Below the pieces are notes generated by a model. That model made no database searches and was not told the origin of the DNA. It worked only from the letters and a program-made list of their open reading frames with translations. A DNA stretch of 32,803 nt from JAUQQI01 sp042408785 (GTDB lineage: Bacteria > Chloroflexota > Dehalococcoidia > JAUQQI01): positions 1-32,803 of the forward strand of contig JBHOQU010000092.1 of the NCBI GenBank assembly GCA_042408785.1, written 5' to 3'. Made by a program: the position numbers and the translations under genes. This document shows positions 1 to 7,285 of this stretch, piece by piece (position 1 is the first letter of the stretch; every line of letters begins with the position of its first letter).

Positions 1-120
1 GACCAGGATGGTGCCGGTAGGGAGCTGCCGGGCGGGAACAGGAAGCTTGCCCGCCTTGAACCACCGCCAGGCGGTGAGGTAGCTGATCCCCTGTTTGCGC
101 GCCCAGTCGGAGAGCTTCAT
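1..120 (-). CDS. tnpA: IS607-family serine recombinase TnpA, N-terminal part (runs off left edge)
   Basis: The reverse strand reads 40 codons from ATG at 120 to the window edge with no stop, beginning MKLSDWARKQGIS and continuing with TAWRWFKAGKLPVPA. This is the MerR-like helix-turn-helix that opens IS607-type transposases. These small serine recombinases bind the element ends through this helix-turn-helix and use a downstream resolvase domain for catalysis; that domain would lie outside the window. No good ribosome binding site is visible upstream. The element extends to the left, so one of its ends should lie just right of 120. IS607 elements make no target duplication, so I cannot place that end by eye. 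Partner tnpB, if present, would be off-window. The family call is from memory of the motif, not a search. Confidence 0.85.
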   Translation of the reverse strand, partial: MKLSDWARKQGISYLTAWRWFKAGKLPVPARQLPTGTILV

Positions 121-309
121 GGCCGAAATGGATGATAACAACAACGGCAGCTGCTGGCAACCCCTCGAGCCTTGGCGCCGCTACAGCCGGCACGTGCTCG
201 GACCGCTTCGCCTCGCCCTTGCGTTGCAAGAAGGCCGGCCCGGCGCGGCCGACGATGGGGCGGCCGTGTCCGCGGGAGACCCGGAAACATCCTCATCAAC
301 GGTGCAACG

Positions 310-693
310 ACCGAAGCCGATCTTCGGCGGCCAGACTTCGCTTTCGCGGGCGGAGCCGCGGGGAAGTCGGTCGGTGTCCGGCAGGCCATCCTTGCAGAGG
401 CGGTCACCGTTTGGCTCCGTTACGGCAACGTCCGTCCTCGCGTCGTTTGGGTTCCCGGTGAGAAAGCCGCACACACGGGGGTGAGCCGGGATGTCCTCGT
501 TGGTCTTCTTGCCGTGGAGATTGCCGCGGCGGTCGGCGACCGGGTCTACCACTGCCCAGGCTGCGGATTTCCGTTCCGACCGCCGGCGAACAGGCGACGG
601 CCCCCAGCCAATCGTCGTTAACGGTGCCCGTCCTGCAGCCGCCTGGCCCAGCGGCGCGAAGGTCAGAAACGGCAGCATCACCCCTTGAAATAA
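310..693 (+). pseudogene. Broken zinc-ribbon protein remnant, upstream partner of the integrase
   Basis: One forward frame reads AVTVWLRYG, then VVWVPGEKAAHTG, then DRVYHCPGCGFPF. It hits TAA at 619-621 and resumes in the same frame with CPSC and a basic tail, stopping at 691-693. The two CxxC pairs on either side of the stop look like one zinc ribbon, so the TAA is probably a nonsense mutation in a once-intact gene. The frame ends seven bases before the integrase start, as in a two-gene mobile-element operon. The 5' end is uncertain: the frame is open from 136, but the part before about 310 has no recognisable protein character and may contain the end of the IS607 element. I do not recognise the family. 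Bases 121-309 hold no other feature I can support. Confidence 0.45.
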
Positions 694-700
694 GAGAGCG

Positions 701-1831
701 ATGGCAGGACGACGCGGGAAGGGTGAAGGAAACATCTTCTTCGACAACGCCCGGCAAAGGTGGGTGGGGCAGGCCACGTACTACCAGGACGGCAAGCGCA
801 AGCGGAAGTGGGTAAGCGCCCGAACACGGCAGGAAGCGGCCCAGAAGTTGCGCCAGATTCTGCTGCAGCTCGATGCCGGCATGGCACCGCCACCGGAGCG
901 GCTGACGGTCGGGCAGTTCCTGGAGCGGTAGCTCGCCGACTGCGTCCGACCGTACGGCCCAGGACGTACGAAAGCTACGCCCAGCTGGTGAGGCTCCACC
1001 TCGGTCCCGGTCTGGGCCACCTGCGCCTGGCTGCGCTCCAGCCCCAGCACGTCCAGGCGTTCCTCAACGCCAAGCTGGCCGGCGGACTATCGCCGCGCAC
1101 CGTCCGGTACCTGCATGCCATCCTAAGGCGGGCGCTGGGCCAGGCAGAAAAGTGGGGGCTGGTGGTCCGCAACGTCGCCAGGCTCGTCGATCCGCCCAAG
1201 GTCCGTCGTCCTGAAGTCCGGCCGCTCACCCTTGAAGAAGCACGCACCTTCCTGACCGCCGTCCAGGGGCACCGTCTGGAGGCCCTGTTCACCGTCGCGC
1301 TCGCCCTCGGCCGGCGCCGAGGCGAGGTCTTGGGGCTACGGTGGGAGGACGTAGACTTAGAGCGCGGAACGCTCAGCGTGCGCTACCAGCTGCAGCGGGT
1401 TGCAGGTGGGCTCGTGGTGGTCGCGCCTAAGTCCGAACGCAGCCGGCGGACCATCGAACTCCCCAGGCCGGTCGTGGAGGCGCTGCGCCGGCACCGCCTG
1501 CGGCAGCTGGAAGAACGGCTGCGGGCAGGGGAGGCCTGGCGGGACAGCGGGCTGGTGTTCACCTCCACCATCGGCATGCCTTTGGAGCCACGCAACCTTA
1601 TCCGCGAGTACCACGCCCTGCTGGACCGGGCCGGGCTCCCGCGGCGGCCCTTCCATCACCTGCGCCACACCGCCGCCCTGCTGCTGGCCCAGGGATCGGA
1701 CATTCGGGTGGTCCAGCAGGTGCTAGGCCACTCGCAGATCGCCTTGACGGCCGACCTCTACGCCCCATGTCATGTCCGTCCTGCTCAAGGACGCGGCCGG
1801 GAAGATGGAGACGGCCCTGTGGGGCTCATAG
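701..1831 (+). pseudogene. int: Tyrosine recombinase/phage-type integrase, disrupted
   Basis: The N-terminus from ATG 701 (MAGRRGKGEGN, then RWVGQATYYQDGKRKRKW) is an AP2-like arm-binding domain. The core-binding and catalytic domains continue in another frame, with TYESYAQLVRLH, the box I arginine in GRRRGEVLGLRWEDVD, HHLRHT at about 1654-1671, LGHSQ, and the catalytic tyrosine in TADLYA at 1759-1761. Three lesions break it. TAG at 929-931 falls where Trp is expected (LER-W-LADC). A net one-base loss lies at about 940-955. One extra C sits in the C run at 1763-1766, after which the expected tail (HVMSVLLKDAAGKMETALW) is read in the first frame to TAG 1829-1831. The catalytic residues survive, so decay is recent or some lesions are sequencing errors. 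The gene abuts the 3' end of tRNA-Lys, consistent with integration there. Confidence 0.88.
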
Positions 1832-1909
1832 GGCCATTGGCTAGCAGCAGGCGCCACCCGACCGACGGCCGGGGTGAGACTCCAAGATATCGGGTCTGAT
1901 CTGGCGGAG

Positions 1910-1933
1910 GGACCCAATATATTGGGCCTTTTT
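1910..1933 (+). terminator. Rho-independent terminator after the integrase
   Basis: The inverted repeat CCCAATATATTGGG (1913-1926), extended by a GG/CC pair with one bulged A, is followed by TTTTT at 1929-1933. It lies between the integrase pseudogene and the 3' end of the convergent tRNA-Lys. On the minus strand the same hairpin has no T run on the far side, so it suits the integrase transcript better than the tRNA. Confidence 0.7.
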
Positions 1934-1936
1934 GGG

Positions 1937-2009
<73 letters not shown>

Positions 2010-2015
2010 TTCGGC

Positions 2016-2046
2016 GGTTGGGCCTACCTCACCGTTAAGCCCAACC
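2016..2046 (-). other. Inverted repeat in the 5' leader of pre-tRNA-Lys
   Basis: GGTTGGGC at 2016-2023 and GCCCAACC at 2039-2046 form a perfect 8-bp stem around a 15-base loop. It lies wholly in the predicted leader between the promoter and mature position 1 of the tRNA. It could be a structured leader removed by RNase P or an operator. Role unknown. Confidence 0.5.
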
Positions 2047-2058
2047 GTCCCACCGCAT

Positions 2059-2067
2059 ATTATATCA
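2059..2067 (-). promoter_or_regulatory. Extended -10 promoter for tRNA-Lys
   Basis: The reverse strand carries TGATATAAT, a perfect TATAAT at 2064-2059 preceded by the TGn extended -10 motif. No convincing -35 hexamer is seen 16-18 bases upstream, which is normal for extended -10 promoters. Predicted initiation near 2052 gives a leader of about 43 nt before the mature tRNA. Confidence 0.6.
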
Positions 2068-2172
2068 CGGCTATGCCCAGGCTTTGAGACCTGCCGCCGG
2101 CTCAGCCCAAACCCAGCAGGAGCTTTCCGGCCACCCCTAGACCGCTATCAGACAGTGATTATTTTGGCTGCC

Positions 2173-2194
2173 GGGGCCCACGGCCGTGGGCCCC
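2173..2194. repeat. Perfect 22-bp GC-rich palindrome
   Basis: GGGGCCCACGG (2173-2183) is followed directly by its exact reverse complement (2184-2194). It lies between the tRNA promoter and the helicase promoter with no T run on either side, so it is not a standard terminator. Thirteen bases of it, GGCCCACGGCCGT, recur at 24941-24953 in another intergenic region. Confidence 0.6.
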
Positions 2195-2233
2195 CTCAAC
2201 GGACCGGCTTCCCCTCAAACCCAACCGGCCGCA

Positions 2234-2263
2234 TTGCCCGCCCCTTACCGGCCCCGGTATACT
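2234..2263 (+). promoter_or_regulatory. Promoter of the PcrA/UvrD helicase gene, probably leaderless
   Basis: TTGCCC (2234-2239), an 18-base spacer and TATACT (2258-2263) form a plausible housekeeping-sigma promoter. The -10 box ends only nine bases before ATG 2273, so transcription would begin at or within a few bases of the start codon. The GGGGTGG directly touching the ATG is too close to act as a normal ribosome binding site. Confidence 0.6.
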
Positions 2264-2272
2264 CTGGGGTGG

Positions 2273-4420
2273 ATGGCAACCGGCTCCGACATTCTCGGCC
2301 CCCTTGACCCGGCCCAGCGGGAGGCCGTCACCCACACCCAGGGGCCGCTTCTGGTGCTGGCCGGCCCCGGCAGCGGCAAAACCCGGGTCATCACCCACCG
2401 GGTAGCCTATCTTATCCGGGAGCTGGGGGTGCCCCCCGACCGGATCGTGGCCGTCACCTTCACCAACAAGGCCGCCGGGGAAATGCGGGAGCGGCTCGAA
2501 CACCTCATCGGCGCCGAACTCCACGACCTCTGGCTCGGGACCTTCCACCGGGTGTGTGGCCGAATCCTGCGCATCGAAGGGCAGGCCATCGGCCTGCCCC
2601 GGGACTTCGTCATCTACGACACTGAGGACCAGCTGGAACTCCTCAAGCAGGTCCAGCGGGAACTCGGCTGGGACGACCGGGTTCTTGGCCTTCGCCACCT
2701 GCTGGCCGAAATCTCCTGGGCTAAAAGCCAGCTCATCGACCCCCTCAGTTACCGGGGCCGGGAGCGGCCGGTGCCGGGTCACATCATTGCCCTTATCCGC
2801 GAGGCCTACGCCCGCTACGACCGGCTTCTCCGGGCGAACCTCGCCGTCGACTTCGATGACTTAATCAAACTCACCGTCGAGCTGTTCGAAACCCGACCGG
2901 AAATCGCCCAAAAATACCAGCGGAAGTTCCTTCACGTTCTGGTGGATGAGTTTCAGGACACCAACGTGGCCCAGTACCGGCTGGTGCGGCTGCTGGCGGC
3001 GGCCCACCGCAACCTGTGTGTGGTCGGCGACCCCGACCAGTCCATCTACAGCTGGCGGAACGCCGACATCCGCAATATCCTCGGTTTCCGGGACGACTTT
3101 CCCGATGCGCGGGTGGTCTACCTGGACCAGAATTACCGGTCCACCGCCAACATCCTGGCCGCCGCCGAGGCCACCATGCGGCCGGTCCGGCTCGCCCGGA
3201 GCTTCGACCAGCGCCGCCTCTGGACCCGCAACCCCGAAGGCCCCGTTCCGGTCTTCCACGAGGCCCCTACGGCCGAGGATGAGGCCCGCTACGTCCTCAG
3301 GGAGGTCGAGCGGCTCGTCCGGGAACACGATTACAGCTACCGGGACTTTGCCGTCATGTACCGCACGAACGCCCAGTCCCGGGCCTTCGAAACCGTCTTC
3401 CACCAATACGGCATACCCTACCGCCTGGTCGGGGCGGTGCGGTTCTACGACCGCAAGGAAATCAAAGACCTCCTCGCCTACCTTCGGCTGCTGCGAAATC
3501 CGGCCGACAGCATCAGCCTTAGACGGATAATCAACGTCCCGCCCCGGGGCATCGGGCGGCGGACGGTTGACGCCCTGTTTGACCTGGCGGCCCGCCGGGG
3601 GGTTCCGCCCTTAAAACTTATCCTTGAAGAAGAGTTCCCCGAAGCCCGAGTGGCCCGGGTCCTCGGCAACTTCGCCCAGATCTACCGGGACCTCAAAGAG
3701 CAGGCGGAAAAGCTACCCGTAAACGAGCTCCTTGACTACCTCATCGAGCGGGTCGACTACCAGGACTACCTCCTGGCCGGGGACCCCACCGGCCCCGACC
3801 GGTGGGAGAACGTCCTGGAACTGCGTCGGGTTGCCGCCGCGTTCGCCGACCTGCCCCCCACCGACGGCCTGATGGAGTTTTTAGAAACGGCGGCCCTGGC
3901 CACCGAGCTGGATGCGGACGACGGCGGCAACGCCGTAACCTTCCTTACCTTCCACGCGGCCAAGGGCCTGGAGTTCCCGGTGGTCTTCCTGGTCGGCCTG
4001 GAAGAGGGCCTCCTCCCCCACTTCCGTTCCAGTCACAGCCAGGCGGAGCTGGAGGAGGAGCGGCGGCTCTTTTACGTGGGCATTACCCGGGCTAAGGAGC
4101 GCCTCTACCTGGTTTGGGCCCGGCGCCGGGAGATGGCCTCCGGTGAGCCCGGCCGGCCTTCCCCCTTCCTCGAGCCGATTTGGCGCCGGTTCGCCGACCG
4201 GGAACGGCCGGCCGGGGCCAGCCCGCGCCTGGCCCCCGCCGACGGGCCGCCCCTCAAGGCCGGCGACCGGGTCTTCCACCCCCAGTTCGGGGAGGGGACC
4301 GTCCTGGGGTGCATTCCCCTCCGGCCTGGAAACGACTTCGAGGTCTGGGTTGCTTTTCGCCGGGTTGGGGATAAGCGGCTGCTTTACAGCCTGAGCCAGC
4401 TCAGGCGCCTCGACACCTAG
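2273..4420 (+). CDS. pcrA: ATP-dependent DNA helicase, UvrD/PcrA (superfamily 1A)
   Basis: This is a 3'-to-5' DNA helicase for nucleotide excision repair, mismatch repair and clearing of recombinase or stalled polymerase. It is 715 residues long, the usual family size. The motifs occur in order: Walker A AGPGSGKT (about 30-37), TFTNKAAGEM, Walker B VDEFQDTN (about 225), GDPDQSIYSWRN (about 251), QNYRST (about 285), TFHAAKGLEF (about 560) and YVGITRAKERLY (about 602). A C-terminal Tudor-like PcrA tail runs from GDRVFHPQFGEGTV to KRLLYSLSQLR (about 660-715). The frame is open further upstream (to 2186), but ATG 2273 (MATGSDILGPLDPAQ) fits the family N-terminus and sits nine bases after a TATACT box. 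The gene is monocistronic and converges on uppP; the two stops share CTAG at 4417-4420. The PcrA/UvrD assignment is firm; which of the two names applies is convention. Confidence 0.96.
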   Translation: MATGSDILGPLDPAQREAVTHTQGPLLVLAGPGSGKTRVITHRVAYLIRELGVPPDRIVAVTFTNKAAGEMRERLEHLIGAELHDLWLGTFHRVCGRILRIEGQAIGLPRDFVIYDTEDQLELLKQVQRELGWDDRVLGLRHLLAEISWAKSQLIDPLSYRGRERPVPGHIIALIREAYARYDRLLRANLAVDFDDLIKLTVELFETRPEIAQKYQRKFLHVLVDEFQDTNVAQYRLVRLLAAAHRNLCVVGDPDQSIYSWRNADIRNILGFRDDFPDARVVYLDQNYRSTANILAAAEATMRPVRLARSFDQRRLWTRNPEGPVPVFHEAPTAEDEARYVLREVERLVREHDYSYRDFAVMYRTNAQSRAFETVFHQYGIPYRLVGAVRFYDRKEIKDLLAYLRLLRNPADSISLRRIINVPPRGIGRRTVDALFDLAARRGVPPLKLILEEEFPEARVARVLGNFAQIYRDLKEQAEKLPVNELLDYLIERVDYQDYLLAGDPTGPDRWENVLELRRVAAAFADLPPTDGLMEFLETAALATELDADDGGNAVTFLTFHAAKGLEFPVVFLVGLEEGLLPHFRSSHSQAELEEERRLFYVGITRAKERLYLVWARRREMASGEPGRPSPFLEPIWRRFADRERPAGASPRLAPADGPPLKAGDRVFHPQFGEGTVLGCIPLRPGNDFEVWVAFRRVGDKRLLYSLSQLRRLDT

Positions 4421-5241
4421 CCGGAGCGCAGCCAGAACGCCAGCGTAAGGGCGGCCAGCAACAGCCGGTAGAGGGCGAAAACCCCCAGGTTGTGGGACCG
4501 GACGTAACGCATCAAAAACCCGATGGCCAGGTAGCCGGTCACCGCCGCGGCCCCAAGGCCGACCAGAGCCGGCAGCCATACCTCGTGGCCGGCCGGGGCG
4601 GCCCGGGCGAGGTCTAAAAGCTTCTTGGCCCCGGCCCCGGCAATGATGGGGGCCGAAAGCAAAAAGGCGAACCTGGTGGCGTCCTCCCGGCGCAGGCCCA
4701 GGAGCAGCCCCGCAGTGATAACAATCCCCGACCGGGAAACCCCCGGCACCAGGGCCAGGGCCTGGGCCAGGCCCAGCAGGAGCGCCCGGCCCGGCCCCAC
4801 CGTCTCAATGCCGTCCCGCTTCGACCCCACCAGGTCCGCCAGCCAGAGCAGAACCCCGAAAACGGCCAGGTTGGCCGCCACCAGGAGCGGACTGCGGAAC
4901 TCCGATTCGACCCGGGCTTCCAGAAGCCACCCCGCCACCACCGCCGGAACCGTTCCGATGATGACGGCCGCTGCCAGCGGGGCTGCCGCCGGGTCCTTCC
5001 GCCGAACTTCGGGCCGAACTACGGCCGCGACCAGCTGCAGGAAATCCCGGCGGAAATAGCCGAGGACGGCCAGCAAGGTGCCCAGGTGGAGGACGGCATC
5101 AAAGGTCAGGCCGAAGGCCTCGGAGTCCAGGCCCAGGGCGTACTGAGCCAGCACCAGGTGGCCCGTGCTGCTTACCGGCAGGTACTCGGAGACCCCCTGG
5201 ATGGCCCCGAGCAGCAGGGCGTACCACAGTTCCGGGGCCAT
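4417..5241 (-). CDS. uppP: Undecaprenyl-diphosphatase (BacA/UppP family)
   Basis: This integral membrane phosphatase recycles undecaprenyl diphosphate, released by peptidoglycan polymerases, to the monophosphate carrier used by MraY. It has 274 residues, typical of the family, and is almost entirely hydrophobic helices. The two signature regions are present: QGVSEYLPVSSTGHL at about 14-28, carrying the (E/Q)GxxE motif, and PGVSRSGIVITAGLLLG in the second half. ATG 5241 lies three bases after the SDR stop, so it is the last gene of the division array, and its substrate links it to the mur/fts genes upstream. The usual phrasing is QGLTEFLPVSSTGHL and PGTSRSGAT; the variants seen here are conservative. 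There is no terminator between it and the convergent helicase, because the stop codons overlap. Confidence 0.95.
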   Translation of the reverse strand: MAPELWYALLLGAIQGVSEYLPVSSTGHLVLAQYALGLDSEAFGLTFDAVLHLGTLLAVLGYFRRDFLQLVAAVVRPEVRRKDPAAAPLAAAVIIGTVPAVVAGWLLEARVESEFRSPLLVAANLAVFGVLLWLADLVGSKRDGIETVGPGRALLLGLAQALALVPGVSRSGIVITAGLLLGLRREDATRFAFLLSAPIIAGAGAKKLLDLARAAPAGHEVWLPALVGLGAAAVTGYLAIGFLMRYVRSHNLGVFALYRLLLAALTLAFWLRSG

Positions 5242-5244
5242 CGC

Positions 5245-6003
5245 CTAGATGCACCTTCCCCCGTCCACCTCCAGGCAGACCCCGGTGATCATGCTTGCCT
5301 CGTCGGAGGCCAGAAAGAGGACGGCCCGGGCCACGTCATCGGGCGTGTTGAGGCGGCCCAGGGGGATGGACTCCAAAAAGCGGCGCCTGGCTTCCTCGGG
5401 GTTGTCGGTCCCGAAGAAAACGGGGAGCATGGGGGTGTCGGTGGCCACCGGGGCCACGGCGTTCACCCGGATGCCGTAAGGGGCCAGCTCCAGGGCGAGG
5501 GCCTTGGTCAGGGTGATTACCGCCCCCTTCGAGGCCGCGTAGGCCAGCATCCCGGGGCGGGGCCGGAGGCCGGCGGTCGAGGCAGTGTTGATGATGACAC
5601 CCCGCCCCTGGGCCCGCATCACCGGGATGGCATACTTGCAGCCGAAAAAGACCCCCCGCACGTTCACGGCAAAAATCCGGTCGAAAAGCTCGGCAGAAAT
5701 AGCCTCGGCCGGGGTCGGGGACATCGGAATCCCCGCATTGTTGAAGAGTATGTCGAGTTGCCCGTACGTGTTGAGGGCGGCCCGCACCATCCCCTCGGCG
5801 TCGTCCTCGCGGCTGACGTCCGCCCGCACAAAGACCGCCTCCCCAGCTTGGTCCTTGACCGCCCGGACCGTTTCCAGGCCCCTGGCCTCATCTATGTCGG
5901 CCACCACCACCCGGGCCCCCTCCATCGCAAAGGCCAGGGCCGTGGCCCGGCCGATGCCCGAGGCCGCCCCGGTTATCAGCGCAACCCGGTCCTTAAAGCG
6001 CAT
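5245..6003 (-). CDS. Short-chain dehydrogenase/reductase (classical SDR)
   Basis: An NAD(P)-dependent oxidoreductase of 252 residues with every classical SDR landmark: the TGAASGIG cofactor loop near 11-18, VVADID at the end of beta-2 (the Asp suggests NAD preference), NNAG near 90, the catalytic Ser in NTAS, YAASK near 155 with catalytic Tyr and Lys, and a C-terminal LASDEASMITGVCLEVDGG. It most resembles the FabG/3-oxoacyl reductase or glucose-dehydrogenase-like group, but the substrate cannot be read from sequence. It overlaps the M20 deacylase stop by 11 bases and precedes uppP by 3, so it is cotranscribed with cell-wall genes without an obvious wall role. The start is ATG 6003. Confidence 0.92.
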   Translation of the reverse strand: MRFKDRVALITGAASGIGRATALAFAMEGARVVVADIDEARGLETVRAVKDQAGEAVFVRADVSREDDAEGMVRAALNTYGQLDILFNNAGIPMSPTPAEAISAELFDRIFAVNVRGVFFGCKYAIPVMRAQGRGVIINTASTAGLRPRPGMLAYAASKGAVITLTKALALELAPYGIRVNAVAPVATDTPMLPVFFGTDNPEEARRRFLESIPLGRLNTPDDVARAVLFLASDEASMITGVCLEVDGGRCI

Positions 6004-7282
6004 CTTGAGCTTGCTCCTGTTCCCAGAGGTTTATGAGGCCCAGGGCTATAACGCCCATGGCCCGGCGCAGGTCTTCGATTTCGACGTACTCATCCGGCTG
6101 GTGGGCCAGCTCCAGCCGGCCGGGACCGTAGGCGATACAGTGTTCGACGCCCCCCAGCCGCCGGACGTGTTTGTGGTCGTAGGTCCCCGGGCTTGCCACC
6201 AGGGTCCCTTCGTAACCGTAAACCCGCTTCACTGCCCGGGCGAAGGCCCGCACCAGGGGCGAGGAGGCGTCCGTCACCACCGGCTCTACTACCATCAGGT
6301 CCCGCCACTCGTACTCAAAGCCCTTAACCTCGGCCTTAAGCTCCAGCAGGATTTCTTCGACCTCCCGGCGCACATCCGCCACCGTCTCCTCCGGGATGAA
6401 GCGGCGGTCGAAGACGGCCCGACAGAAGTCGGCCACGCACGGGGTCGGCAGGGTTTCGTTCTGGGTTTGCCCGCCGACGATGCCGTTCACGTTCAGGCTG
6501 GGCCGTCGGGCGGCCTCAGGCACCACCGGGAGGGCTGTTTCCCGGCCCTCGAGGCGGGGTTTAAGTTCCCGGCGGAGGCGGTCGATAAAAAGGCTCATCA
6601 GCTCGATGGCGTTCACCCCCAGGTGGGGCATGCTCCCGTGGGCCACTCGGCCTCGGGCCGTGACCTCAAACCAGTAGACGCCCCGGTGGCCGATACACAC
6701 CCGGTCCGGGTCGAGGGGCTCGGTGATCACCACGTAGTCAGTGCGGCCCGCCCGGATGAACCCCTGCCGGCAGAGGTAGCCGACACCGGCGAAGCCGCCG
6801 CTTTCCTCATCCACCGTCCCGCTCTGCTCGATGCGGCCCGGAATCGGGTAGCCGGCCCGGCGCAGGGCCTCCACGGCGCAGACCATCGCCGCGATCCCGG
6901 CCTTCATGTCGGCGGTCCCCCGGCCGTAAATCCGGCCCCCCTCAACCACCGCCCCAAAGGGCGGGCGGGTCCACCCGCCCCCCGGCGGCACCACGTCGAT
7001 ATGGCCGTTTAAGTGGACGGTGGGGCCCGGCCGCCCGAAATCCAGGGTCCCCACCACGTTCACCCGGGGGTGTTCGGCCGTGTGCTCCTGAAGCCCTTCG
7101 GCCGGAACGTAGACCACCTCGTAACCCAGGCGGCGGAGCCACCCGCCCAGAAGCTCGGCGCAGGGCCGGTAATCGGTCCCAGGCGGGTTCACCGTCGGAA
7201 CCCGGACCAGCTCCCGGCACAGCTCGACCGCCTCGCCGAGGACGCCGTCGACGGCGGCGAGGACCCGGTCTTCGGCCGCCAT
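5993..7282 (-). CDS. M20 family metallo-deacylase (ArgE/DapE type)
   Basis: A 429-residue, probably cytoplasmic, zinc-dependent amidohydrolase. Metal ligands and catalytic residues are visible in order: HLNGHIDVVPPG (His and Asp), YGRGTADMKAG (bridging Asp), TVDEESGG (general base Glu and ligand Glu), EPLDPDRVCIGHRG, the dimerisation domain start HGSMPHLG, and a late DHKHV supplying the last His ligand. Family members remove acyl groups from acetylornithine, succinyl-diaminopimelate or similar amino-acid derivatives. A DapE-like role feeding meso-diaminopimelate into peptidoglycan would suit the location three bases after ftsZ, but that is inference and no dap genes are nearby. The start is ATG 7282. 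Confidence 0.9.
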   Translation of the reverse strand: MAAEDRVLAAVDGVLGEAVELCRELVRVPTVNPPGTDYRPCAELLGGWLRRLGYEVVYVPAEGLQEHTAEHPRVNVVGTLDFGRPGPTVHLNGHIDVVPPGGGWTRPPFGAVVEGGRIYGRGTADMKAGIAAMVCAVEALRRAGYPIPGRIEQSGTVDEESGGFAGVGYLCRQGFIRAGRTDYVVITEPLDPDRVCIGHRGVYWFEVTARGRVAHGSMPHLGVNAIELMSLFIDRLRRELKPRLEGRETALPVVPEAARRPSLNVNGIVGGQTQNETLPTPCVADFCRAVFDRRFIPEETVADVRREVEEILLELKAEVKGFEYEWRDLMVVEPVVTDASSPLVRAFARAVKRVYGYEGTLVASPGTYDHKHVRRLGGVEHCIAYGPGRLELAHQPDEYVEIEDLRRAMGVIALGLINLWEQEQAQDAL

Positions 7283-7285
7283 GGC

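Noticed and set aside
701..931. Separate 76-residue DNA-binding protein (excisionase-like)
   Set aside because: The sequence continues into the integrase core in the next frame and matches the integrase N-terminal domain; the stop replaces an expected Trp.
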